From: Hymenobacter sp. GOD-10R
GTDB taxonomy: Bacteria > Bacteroidota > Bacteroidia > Cytophagales > Hymenobacteraceae
Reading direction: 5' to 3'
Assembly: GCF_035609205.1 (NCBI RefSeq)
Contig: NZ_CP141184.1
Coordinates: forward strand, 3,190,501-3,254,500
Length of the DNA: 64,000 nucleotides
A model generated the notes under the pieces. The model saw nothing but the letters and a program-made list of their open reading frames with translations, was not told the DNA's origin and did no database searches. Both the position numbers and the translations under genes were made by a program. Shown here in pieces: positions 17,834 through 25,592 of this stretch (positions within the stretch are counted from its first letter, which is position 1; every line of letters starts with the position of its first letter).

Positions 17834-18152
17834 CGACATGATGGTATCATTATCTACCACATCGCCAGCGTCATTGGCCGGGCCCACTTGCGCGGCGACA
17901 CGGCTTACTGCTTCAATAAAGCATCCGACGAAGAACACGGTTGTAAGCTCAAGATTGCTTTTGCTGCCAATGCCGCTACGGTGCAAAGTATGCCCGGTTT
18001 TCGAGAAGACTGCTACTTTGGAGGCAGCATGACCCCGGACGAAACCTACCGGCGTGTCAGCCGCACCATTCCGCAGCAAGGTGATGGATAACGCCGGCGA
18101 CACCCTGCGCTTCGCCCACTTACCCTCAGACTTGCTGGAGAACAATCGTTAG
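17834..18152 (+). pseudogene. Frameshifted remnant of a protein gene
   Basis: One plus frame (17834-18091) reads a protein-like stretch with Y-H-I-A-S-V-I-G-R-A-H-L-R-G-D-T-A-Y-C and M-P-G-F-R-E-D-C-Y-F-G-G-S-M-T-P-D-E-T-Y-R-R. It then stops. A different frame continues the sense with V-M-D-N-A-G-D-T-L-R-F-A-H-L-P-S-D-L-L-E-N-N-R before TAG 18150-18152. The frames fuse well around 18060-18080, implying a one-base indel. There is no good start: the first frame is closed by a stop at 17831. It is probably the decayed 3' part of a lipoprotein-like gene; a sequencing error could also explain the frameshift. Confidence 0.6.
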
Positions 18153-18197
18153 CTACCGCCATTCGCAGTCTCTGCTACAACGATTCTCTTCTGAGAC

Positions 18198-19103
18198 TTA
18201 GAAACATTGGAGCACTTGCCACACTGCCCCAAAATCGCGTTGCGCTAGCGCCTCGCGGGGTATCCAAAAATACAGGCGACCTAGGTCTTCCCACATCATG
18301 TTGGCTTCGGCTTCGTGGCTGTCGAGTTGCAACAGCAGTTCCCATTCGGTAGTGGCGGCCTGCTTGAGCTCTTCCACCTGCTCGTCGCTGATACCTAGCT
18401 TCTGCTGCGTCTCTTGTAAGCCCTGCGTGCTGCCGTGGTACAGGCCGCGCGTGACGAGGGCACACTGCGCCCGCATGGGGTTTTGGATAACATCGGGGTT
18501 GCCCAGCAGGCGACTGGTACCATCTCCGTGGCGGTGCAACAGCCGCCAGTAGCCTTCGTGCTGCTCCTCGCTTAGCTCTTCTTCGGTAATACCAACTTCG
18601 TCTTCCCAGGGGTTGGGGAAAGTCATTTCGGCGGCAAACGAAAGGGCCACCTCCGGGAAAGCTGTGTAGTCCTCTAGCGACAAATCGGCGGGGAGCAGAC
18701 GCGGCGCCAACACCGCGTCCGGACCATGATACTGCACCACCGCTCGGCCCCGATTAGCGGGGTCGTAGCCCCAGGGCTGCTCTTGTGCATCGTAGAAAAA
18801 CGACAGCCACCCAGCCGACGGCAGCACCGCGGCAGCCGGGTAAATAGCTAGCTCGGCTAGGTTCAATTGAACCAGAAAGCTCAACGACCGGCCCTGCCAA
18901 GTAGGCCAGCCAACCGCGGCGGGCAAATCGGGAACACCGCCTAGACGCGAAGCGCCCAGGGGCAACGGTGCGGCGGCCAGAGCAGGCGACACCCGAATGC
19001 TCGGGCGGCAGTACGGCGCCAAACGGGGCCAAAAGGTACCTAGGCCTTCGGCCTCGGCAGCCGCTTGCAGGTCGTCTAGGGTTTGTGGGGGGAGGCTCGT
19101 CAT
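18198..19103 (-). CDS. YwqG/DUF1963 family protein
   Basis: A 301-residue cytoplasmic protein. DUF1963 signatures are clear: S-R-L-G-G-V-P-D-L-P-A-A-V-G-W-P, S-F-L-V-Q-L-N-L-A-E-L, L-P-S-A-G-W-L-S-F-F-Y-D-A, then W-E-L-L-L-Q-L-D-S and F-W-I-P-R-E-A-L near the C-terminus. YwqG proteins are uncharacterised; some occur in toxin-immunity loci. Its ATG (19103-19101) overlaps the TGA (19102-19100) of the DUF4132 gene, so it is translationally coupled and is the last gene of the SWIM-DUF6493-Ubl-DUF4132 cluster. Confidence 0.88.
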   Translation of the reverse strand: MTSLPPQTLDDLQAAAEAEGLGTFWPRLAPYCRPSIRVSPALAAAPLPLGASRLGGVPDLPAAVGWPTWQGRSLSFLVQLNLAELAIYPAAAVLPSAGWLSFFYDAQEQPWGYDPANRGRAVVQYHGPDAVLAPRLLPADLSLEDYTAFPEVALSFAAEMTFPNPWEDEVGITEEELSEEQHEGYWRLLHRHGDGTSRLLGNPDVIQNPMRAQCALVTRGLYHGSTQGLQETQQKLGISDEQVEELKQAATTEWELLLQLDSHEAEANMMWEDLGRLYFWIPREALAQRDFGAVWQVLQCF

Positions 19104-21589
19104 AGCTGGCGCAGAATAGTTTCGTCGGTAATCTTGTCGTCGTCCATCAGCAGCAGGGCCTTGCTCAGGATGATGGATAGCACGGCGTCGCCTTCGAAGG
19201 GCAGGAATACGTCGTGGGCGCCCATGTTCTTGCTAGAGCGGTCGGGCACAATGCACAGGTACTGGTCGTTGGGCTCCATCAGGATGTTGCCCGAACCTAG
19301 GTGAATCTTGTAGGTGCGCCGCTTGCCCCGCACCACCAAGAAGTTGCCTTTGATCTCGCTGACGCGGCCAATTTTCAGGCGCGGCACTAGGCGCTCCAGC
19401 ACCAACTTGCGGCTCTTGGCCACTTCGCCTAGCTCACCGAAGCTGTAGCTTTCCCAGTAGTTGCGGAATTGGGCTAGGCCGCCGTTGTCGCGCCACTGTG
19501 GGTCGTTGCCCACCGAGGCCACCCCCACGAACAGGTCCACGTCGCGCATCACCTCCGAAAAGGCCAGCGGCGGTACCTCGGGCAACGGCACCGGCTGGCC
19601 GTCGCGGGTAATGCGTACCTGATCGGTGCTGACGTAGTTGTAGATACCGGTGTCGTTCCACTCGCCGTCGGCGTATACCTCGCTCACCCAGTACTCGGCT
19701 TGCAGGTTGTGGCTAGGTAGTGCTAGGCTCGCTATTTCGGAATCGTAGCCCTTGTCGTAGGCGCCAAGCAAACTGTAGCGCCAGCCGCGCAACTTCGCTA
19801 AACTGTTGAACTGATGCTGCTTGAGAATATGCGCGGCCATACGGTTGGAGTAGGTGCGCGTGCGTTCCTCCGGCGGGGTGAGCAAATACACCTCCCGAAA
19901 CGCCTGCTTGAGCGGTTGGCGAAGTTGGTGGGCTTCGAGCAATTGGCGCCAGGCTAATACCTCTTCCATCGAAGCTAGCACGGGGTGCCAGAGCTGCGCC
20001 TGCGTGTCGGGGCTAGGTAGTGGCACGGGCTGCCCGTGCGCATCACGCCATTGCTCGTCGAGCCAGAGCGCATCGTGGTGGGAGCTGTCGGGCTGGTGCA
20101 GGCGCCAGATGAGCGGACGAGCGAGGAGGCTCATCAAGCCGTGTTGGAAGTAGTACTGCTCGAACCACGTCCACGGAATGCGCCGTTCGTCCACGAAGCT
20201 GCGGTCGAGCCGGTCGCGTTGGGCAGCGTAGGTTTGCTGGGCTTGCGTCTGGGCCGCTTTCAGCTCTTTCAGTTCGTCGGCGTGCGTGGCTTTGAGGGCA
20301 GCGGGGACGCTTTTGAGCGCTTTGCTGGTCTTCTGCCACTGCACGTCGGCCTTACCATCGGTGAGGGTAAGTGTGGCGGTGTACTCACCAAATACCTCTT
20401 CCAAGCGGCCGTTTTTCAGCCCGAAGTCGGGCGCGGCCATGTCCTCGATTTCGGCGGGCGTGACACCTAGCTTTTGCGACTCCTCGGCGATGTAGCGCGC
20501 AATCAGCTCCTGAGTGTTGGTCTGCCGGATTTTGGAGCGCACCCGCGCCAGCGCCGCCACGCCCGGCAGCCCGTTCTGCGACAAGACCAGCAGGCAGGCG
20601 TTACCTAGCCCCGCCGCCAGTGGTCCTTTGCCCGGAATCTTGCGGTAGCACTTGGCGGCTAGTGCGGCTATAGATTGCAGCAGCAGTTCGTTAACCAGTG
20701 GCTGTATGGTCCACAGTAAGCCTTTAACGGTATTTAAGCTTGACTCCTGCAGAAACAGGTATTCGGTATGTGTGTACGTGTAATTGGGGTAGTTATAAGT
20801 CCGCTCTGTAGCCTCAACCGGTACACTCAACAACACTTGTAGCCACTCCTGAACTCTCGGGCCGAGTTGCTCCACTCCTATAGCGGCTGCCGCAACGTCG
20901 AGTGTTTTTTGGTACTTGGCGCTAGGCCGTGTTCCGCTCGCTTTTTGCCAGAGTTGCAACAGCGTCAGCCAAGAGTGGGTGAGAGAGTCGGCTTGATCCA
21001 ACTTGCCCACAAATTGATTCAGGTGCCGGCCGAAAGGATCAGCTTCGCTAAAAACGACCGTCGGCAGTATTTCAAGTCCCGCACCTTGCTGCAAAATCTC
21101 CTGAATCTTAACGCGTGCTTTGGCGACCTCTTTCAGGTCTGTCGTCGCAACATTTGTGTACTCCAAGAGCTGCAATAAGTAGTCTTGCAGCAGCTTCCCC
21201 AAGCTTTGCTTTTTCGTAAGCTTAGCCACCTGAATCAAGGTAAGACCAACAGGGTATCCCCAAAAGGCCATTCGTCGGGCCTCATAATCAATGATGTCAA
21301 ACTCTAATCCGTATAGGCGAAATAAGTGCACGTACTCTTCTTGGCTAAGCTTGGGAGTACCACGCATCAGGTTAGTGAGAAGCTCACCTACGGTATACCG
21401 AGTGCTGTAATCTTGTCGTTGCACACATTCGCGCATCATGGTTGCTAGCGCAAGGACAAGGCGTCCTTGGTAACGAGAATCAGCTTTCCGCACGCTTTGG
21501 TACGCGGGTAAGTCGCCGACCTTGACCCCGTAAGGTTTGGCTATGACGACTTCTATTAATTGCTGTAGAATAGGTTGAAGATCAACCAT
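19100..21589 (-). CDS. DUF4132 (MolR/YehI-like) protein
   Basis: About 829 residues from ATG 21589. The open frame extends to 21748, but that would overlap the beta-grasp gene. The C-terminal 270 residues match DUF4132: L-R-Q-P-L-K-Q-A-F-R-E-V-Y-L-L-T-P-P-E-E, then S-N-R-M-A-A-H-I-L, L-R-G-W-R-Y-S, and a late V-D-L-F-V-G-V-A-S-V-G-N-D-P-Q-W. A coiled coil of Ala/Gln/Lys (about 440-480) precedes this domain, and the N-terminal half is helical. DUF4132 proteins include E. coli YehI, encoded with SWIM, MoxR and VWA proteins. The 5' third of the gene (20700-21600) is clearly poorer in GC than the rest, suggesting mosaicism. It is coupled to YwqG by an ATGA overlap. Confidence 0.8.
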   Translation of the reverse strand: MVDLQPILQQLIEVVIAKPYGVKVGDLPAYQSVRKADSRYQGRLVLALATMMRECVQRQDYSTRYTVGELLTNLMRGTPKLSQEEYVHLFRLYGLEFDIIDYEARRMAFWGYPVGLTLIQVAKLTKKQSLGKLLQDYLLQLLEYTNVATTDLKEVAKARVKIQEILQQGAGLEILPTVVFSEADPFGRHLNQFVGKLDQADSLTHSWLTLLQLWQKASGTRPSAKYQKTLDVAAAAIGVEQLGPRVQEWLQVLLSVPVEATERTYNYPNYTYTHTEYLFLQESSLNTVKGLLWTIQPLVNELLLQSIAALAAKCYRKIPGKGPLAAGLGNACLLVLSQNGLPGVAALARVRSKIRQTNTQELIARYIAEESQKLGVTPAEIEDMAAPDFGLKNGRLEEVFGEYTATLTLTDGKADVQWQKTSKALKSVPAALKATHADELKELKAAQTQAQQTYAAQRDRLDRSFVDERRIPWTWFEQYYFQHGLMSLLARPLIWRLHQPDSSHHDALWLDEQWRDAHGQPVPLPSPDTQAQLWHPVLASMEEVLAWRQLLEAHQLRQPLKQAFREVYLLTPPEERTRTYSNRMAAHILKQHQFNSLAKLRGWRYSLLGAYDKGYDSEIASLALPSHNLQAEYWVSEVYADGEWNDTGIYNYVSTDQVRITRDGQPVPLPEVPPLAFSEVMRDVDLFVGVASVGNDPQWRDNGGLAQFRNYWESYSFGELGEVAKSRKLVLERLVPRLKIGRVSEIKGNFLVVRGKRRTYKIHLGSGNILMEPNDQYLCIVPDRSSKNMGAHDVFLPFEGDAVLSIILSKALLLMDDDKITDETILRQL

Positions 21590-21687
21590 TTCAACATCTA
21601 AAGCATCGAATAAGCTAATAACAAGTGGGTTCAAACTATGGATTGCTATAAGTGAAGGAATTGTACCAAAGCAGACATTCTCCGGCC

Positions 21688-22080
21688 TCAACCGCCCACC
21701 AGTGGCGTCAGCTTCACGAAGCTGGCCGTAGCACCCGTGCCGAGCCATACTTCCTCATCCAAACTCTCCACCTGCCGGTCGTTCACCAACACAAAAAAAC
21801 CATTCTGCTCAAAGGCCTCCAGCGCCCGGTACACCTGTTGCTCCGCGTCGATCTGCTTGGCCGAGCGCACCCGGTAGCCGTTCAGCACCCGCTCCGAATC
21901 AGTAGGCTGCACTAGCCCGTGGAAGGTGTCGCTCTGGCGCTGGTTGTAAGCAGCTACTTCGTCGTGCACACGATGGGTAATCAACTCGCGTACGGTGAGC
22001 ATTTCTTGGTTTATTTCCAGCTCTAGCCGGCTAATGATACTGCCGGTGGCGGTTTCGTCGAGGATGGTGAGTAGGGGCAT
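21688..22080 (-). CDS. Beta-grasp (ubiquitin/ThiS/MoaD-like) protein ending in Gly-Gly
   Basis: A 130-residue protein; ATG 22080 is preferred over TTG 22086. It opens with a hydrophobic strand (P-L-L-T-I-L-D-E-T-A-T-G), a second strand L-E-L-E-I, and a helix typical of this fold (L-T-V-R-E-L-I-x-x-R-V). After an insertion, residues 95-130 read F-F-V-L-V-N-D-R-Q-V, L-D-E-E-V-W-L, S-F-V-K-L-T-P-L-V-G-G, stop. The V-N-x-x-x-V ... D-E-V ... P-(L/V)-x-G-G layout is what MoaD, ThiS and Ub-like carriers show, and the protein ends exactly at Gly-Gly. It lies between DUF6493 and DUF4132 genes on the same strand. No E1, E2 or JAB gene is in the window. The fold call is inference from pattern. Confidence 0.65.
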   Translation of the reverse strand: MPLLTILDETATGSIISRLELEINQEMLTVRELITHRVHDEVAAYNQRQSDTFHGLVQPTDSERVLNGYRVRSAKQIDAEQQVYRALEAFEQNGFFVLVNDRQVESLDEEVWLGTGATASFVKLTPLVGG

Positions 22081-22213
22081 AAGCAACAGTTAAGGTTACG
22101 TGAACTGCCAAGCAGTAATCCTATTGGGTACTCAACAAGGTATTGGGTTTGAGAAAAGGAAGCAGAAGCTCGAAACGCCGGAAATACCTCCTAGCCGGCT
22201 GTGGTTCGAAGCC

Positions 22214-22248
22214 GCAGGCGTCCGGCTGGTAGCGTTGCGGACGCCTGC
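22214..22248 (-). terminator. Hairpin between the DUF6493 and beta-grasp genes
   Basis: GCAGGCGTCC (22214-22223) pairs perfectly with GGACGCCTGC (22239-22248), leaving a 15-base loop. On the minus strand it follows the DUF6493 stop (22266) by 17 bases and precedes the beta-grasp start by about 130 bases. There is no T tract. It may terminate, attenuate or stabilise the operon transcript. Confidence 0.55.
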
Positions 22249-22265
22249 ATTCGTCTTGAGCACTA

Positions 22266-25200
22266 CTACTTTAGCAATGCGCCGGCTGCCTTTTTCAAGC
22301 TGTCTACGCTCTGCCACTCGCGTAGGCGGGTTTGTACCGCTTCCGGTATCGAACGGCGCACCCGCTTCGAGGTATCAGCGTAGGTATCAAGCAGCTTAGC
22401 CGTGTTGCGCAAGGGCGCGACGGGCAGCTGCGGCAGTAGCGCTTCGAGGGCCTGGCACAACGCGTCGTCGGTGCGGAGGCTGATGGCGCGCACCTGAGCC
22501 AACCCGTCGGTGAGGCGGGCCAAAGGAGCACGACCCGTTGCTACCAAACGCCCGAGGGCGCGACCTAGGTCGGCGGGCACTAAGCGGCCGGTGTCGGTGG
22601 CGCTTAGCAAAACTTCCAGCGCCATGGCACGCACGGTGGGGGCCTGGTGCACCAAGCCAGCGGCCAGCAGCGTCGAGGTACCAACGGCGTGGTGTGGCCC
22701 CGTGCCTAGCAGCCCGGCCAAGGAGCGCTGCATGGTGTCGCGGACTTCGGAGCCCGCCTCGTCGGTGCGGCAGCACGTACGCAGCACGTGCCAGTGCAAC
22801 GGCTCGGGGTTGTTCGGTAACAGCGCCACAGTAGTCGGCACGTAGAAGTGCAACGTCCAGGCATACATATCAATGCGTTCAGAAAGACCAGCGTAAGCGG
22901 CGTAGGGGAGCAGGGGAGGAGCCGGTCGGGTGGCGGGCGTAACGGGCACCAGCAGCTCGACGTGCTTATCGGTGACGGTAGGCTTGCCTTTCTCCCAAGT
23001 GCGCACATACGTGAGGCCAATTTCGGCTAGCGTCCAGCCTGGCTGCCAGGGCCGAGCTAGGCCCGGAAGCTCGCCCAGCGCTGCCAGCGCGGGTAGCTCG
23101 GCGGTGGGGTAGCGGGTGCGAGCGGCCACGGCCCACAGCCAAGGCAGGGCCTCAGTCAGGTCGATGGGGATGATCTGCTCCGTTTCACTCTTGATAGGAA
23201 TAAGCTTACCTAGCTTTTCCTTGGCTCGCTGCAACAAGCTAACGCCAGCCGTCAGACTCGTGGTAGTAGTAGCTAACCAAGCTGGTAGCTCAGCAGCGTG
23301 AGGCGGTGCAGAGGCAGGCACGGGTACCGGCACCGCATCGAGGGGCGTGGTGGTGCGGGTAGAGGAAGTGCCGTAGTGCCTTATCTGCTCCGTTTGTGGC
23401 GCGGCTGGTGCACTAGCGCAGGTTTCCGCTGTGGTGATGGGAAGTGGCGCGCCTTCTTCAACAGGAGCTAGCAGCCAGGTTAGCAACTCGCGCAGGTCGG
23501 CGTTGTGCAATTCAGGCAGGTGGGCGCGGGCTTGGGCGGCATCGTCGGGGTTCGACCACGCGCAACGGGCTAGGGCCACCACTAAGTCGGCGGCATCGGG
23601 GGTTTCGTCGGCGGCTTGGTAGGCTAGCAGCTTCTGCACCAACACGCTAGGGGCTACCCAATGCGGCTCGTGAGTGGCAGTGCTCAGCAAGGGTAGGGGC
23701 GTGGCACCGGGGCGCAGACGGGCCTCAGCAGCAGCCAAACGGCGCTGCTCCAAATACAGCAGCGGATCAGGCTTTTGGTACTCATTAGGACACAGATTGA
23801 CGCGTGCTACCTGCGGCTGCTCGAAGGTATTAATCAGGCCAATTACCAATGCCGTCAGCAAATCGACAGGCCCTTTCCGGCCAGTACCCTGAAAGTTGCG
23901 CATAATCGCTTCTGCCTCGGCCGGCGTTTTGTTCGACGTAAGCCAGCTCAGCACCTGCTTGATATAAGGTTGTAGCTGGGTGGCGTGGTCGGGGGGTAAG
24001 TGCGGGCGCAGGCGGAGCAACCCATCCACCCAGCGGTCCACGACCACGGGGTTGTCGGCCGCCAATAATGGACCCGTTAGGAACAGCAATTCGTGCCAAT
24101 CGGCTACGGGCGCTAGCACATTGGCAGAGCTAAGGTCGGGCACGAAGTGCGTGAGTGGCGCGTAGCCGGCATCGGGTGCGGTTTCGACCTCGGTCGTAGC
24201 AGGCGCCGTGAGCCAAGGCGCTAGGCGGGTGCCGGCCGCTGGAGTTAGCAGGTCAGCGTAGGCAGTTAAGGTGGCGGTGATTTCTGCTGTTTCGTCTTCG
24301 GAAAGTAGCGGTTTTTTAGCACCCAGCACCGTGGCCAGCAAGCGGGCGGCACGGTCCTGCACGCCCGCATCGGCGTGGGACAGGGCGGCAGTGGCTAGGC
24401 GAGCTAGGGCAGGAGCAGAAGTTGGTTGCGGCTTCAACAGCTTCTCAAAACCCGCTAGTAGCGTTTTGATACCCGTTTTCAGATCCGGCCGCGTCATGAG
24501 GCCGTCGGCGTATTGTAGGAGCGGAGCTAGGTCGAAACCTGGTTCTTCCCACAGCTCTTTTAGCTGCTCGATGGCAAAGTTTACCACCACTGGTAGGGGG
24601 TGGGCTAGCAGTTCTACTAGCTCGTTTTGCCGGGCTAGGCGTTCGGCTAGGGTAGGTTTCAATTCCGCAAATACGTCCTTAAACCAGCCTAGCAACGGCC
24701 GTTTGAAGTCGCGCCGCAAGGCCAGCAGACTACGCGTGAGCAGCTCGTTGCGGTCAAGATCACCCGCGGCACTTAGCTTAGTCAGCAGGGTTTTCCACCC
24801 GATTGAAATGCCATCCGGGTACGGACCGATGTAGGTGCTGTCGTAGTTGACATTGGTTTCGTAGTCGAACAGCAGCCATAAGTCGCGGCCCAGCAGCTCG
24901 GGGTCGGCCCGCAAGTCCCTGAGTACGAAATCTTCTACTTCCTGCGGGGTGAATTTGCGCTTGCTCTCTTGGCCGCGGTCGTAACGCGAAAGTCGATTGC
25001 CGAGCAGTTGGGCGAAGGTTGGCGCGTCATAGTTAATAAGGCCTTCGCGCTCTAAGGCCCGCAGCTCAGCGTAGTCGGGCGCCTGCCACAGGTTGGTGCG
25101 GGTGGCAAGGGCTAGCATGTCGCCCAGCCAATCGGGCCGGAAGTGGCGCAGCACCTGCCAATGTAGGTCGTAGTGCTGGCGGTTATCGAGCTGGTTGCGC

Positions 25201-25490
25201 AGGCTCCAGGGTAGCTCGAAGCTGCGGGCTAGGCCTTCCTTGCGCGTAAACGTAGCTAGCCCTGACATGGCCAGCATGGCTTGCTGTTCGCTGGTCAGCA
25301 GGCGCTCGTAGTGCGTACGCCCCTTTTTGTCTTCTACCGGGCGATATTCCTCGAGGCGCTTTTTGAGATGCTGCGTGAGGCGGCGCAGGGTCATAGCTTC
25401 CTTTTTATCGAGGCTTATTAGGAAGGGTACCAGCTCTTTGGCGGTTTGGTGTAGGATAATGTGCTCGAACGTTTCGGCAGCAGTAGACAT
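22266..25490 (-). CDS. Very large DUF6493-like helical protein
   Basis: About 1,074 residues from ATG 25490. The N-terminal 250 residues (M-S-T-A-A-E-T-F-E-H-I-I, then R-L-T-Q-H-L-K-K-R-L-E-E-Y, and V-N-Y-D-S-T-Y-I-G-P-Y-P-D-G) resemble proteins labelled DUF6493 in Bacteroidota, from memory. The middle (about 250-650) is a HEAT/ARM-like alpha solenoid with many L-L and A-A helices. A Pro/Thr/Ala-rich linker lies near 720-770, and a second helical region fills the C-terminus. No catalytic motif is seen, so a scaffold is likely. It sits between the SWIM gene (103 bases upstream) and the beta-grasp gene, all on one strand. Confidence 0.75.
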   Translation of the reverse strand: MSTAAETFEHIILHQTAKELVPFLISLDKKEAMTLRRLTQHLKKRLEEYRPVEDKKGRTHYERLLTSEQQAMLAMSGLATFTRKEGLARSFELPWSLRNQLDNRQHYDLHWQVLRHFRPDWLGDMLALATRTNLWQAPDYAELRALEREGLINYDAPTFAQLLGNRLSRYDRGQESKRKFTPQEVEDFVLRDLRADPELLGRDLWLLFDYETNVNYDSTYIGPYPDGISIGWKTLLTKLSAAGDLDRNELLTRSLLALRRDFKRPLLGWFKDVFAELKPTLAERLARQNELVELLAHPLPVVVNFAIEQLKELWEEPGFDLAPLLQYADGLMTRPDLKTGIKTLLAGFEKLLKPQPTSAPALARLATAALSHADAGVQDRAARLLATVLGAKKPLLSEDETAEITATLTAYADLLTPAAGTRLAPWLTAPATTEVETAPDAGYAPLTHFVPDLSSANVLAPVADWHELLFLTGPLLAADNPVVVDRWVDGLLRLRPHLPPDHATQLQPYIKQVLSWLTSNKTPAEAEAIMRNFQGTGRKGPVDLLTALVIGLINTFEQPQVARVNLCPNEYQKPDPLLYLEQRRLAAAEARLRPGATPLPLLSTATHEPHWVAPSVLVQKLLAYQAADETPDAADLVVALARCAWSNPDDAAQARAHLPELHNADLRELLTWLLAPVEEGAPLPITTAETCASAPAAPQTEQIRHYGTSSTRTTTPLDAVPVPVPASAPPHAAELPAWLATTTTSLTAGVSLLQRAKEKLGKLIPIKSETEQIIPIDLTEALPWLWAVAARTRYPTAELPALAALGELPGLARPWQPGWTLAEIGLTYVRTWEKGKPTVTDKHVELLVPVTPATRPAPPLLPYAAYAGLSERIDMYAWTLHFYVPTTVALLPNNPEPLHWHVLRTCCRTDEAGSEVRDTMQRSLAGLLGTGPHHAVGTSTLLAAGLVHQAPTVRAMALEVLLSATDTGRLVPADLGRALGRLVATGRAPLARLTDGLAQVRAISLRTDDALCQALEALLPQLPVAPLRNTAKLLDTYADTSKRVRRSIPEAVQTRLREWQSVDSLKKAAGALLK

Positions 25491-25592
25491 AGGCAAGCGG
25501 GAGTATCGTACTGTGTATAAAAGCTAGGAAAAACGTGTTGGCGTCCGCAGTAACAACTGGCTGACGCCGCAGGTATCGGGCTGGCTAGCGGC

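Noticed and set aside
20036..20470. Plus-strand 144-codon frame inside the DUF4132 gene
   Set aside because: No motif and fully overlapped by a well-supported gene; typical GC-driven antisense frame.
24271..24834. 187-codon plus frame inside the DUF6493-like gene
   Set aside because: Ser/Arg/Ala-rich antisense translation; the minus frame is intact over 3.2 kb.
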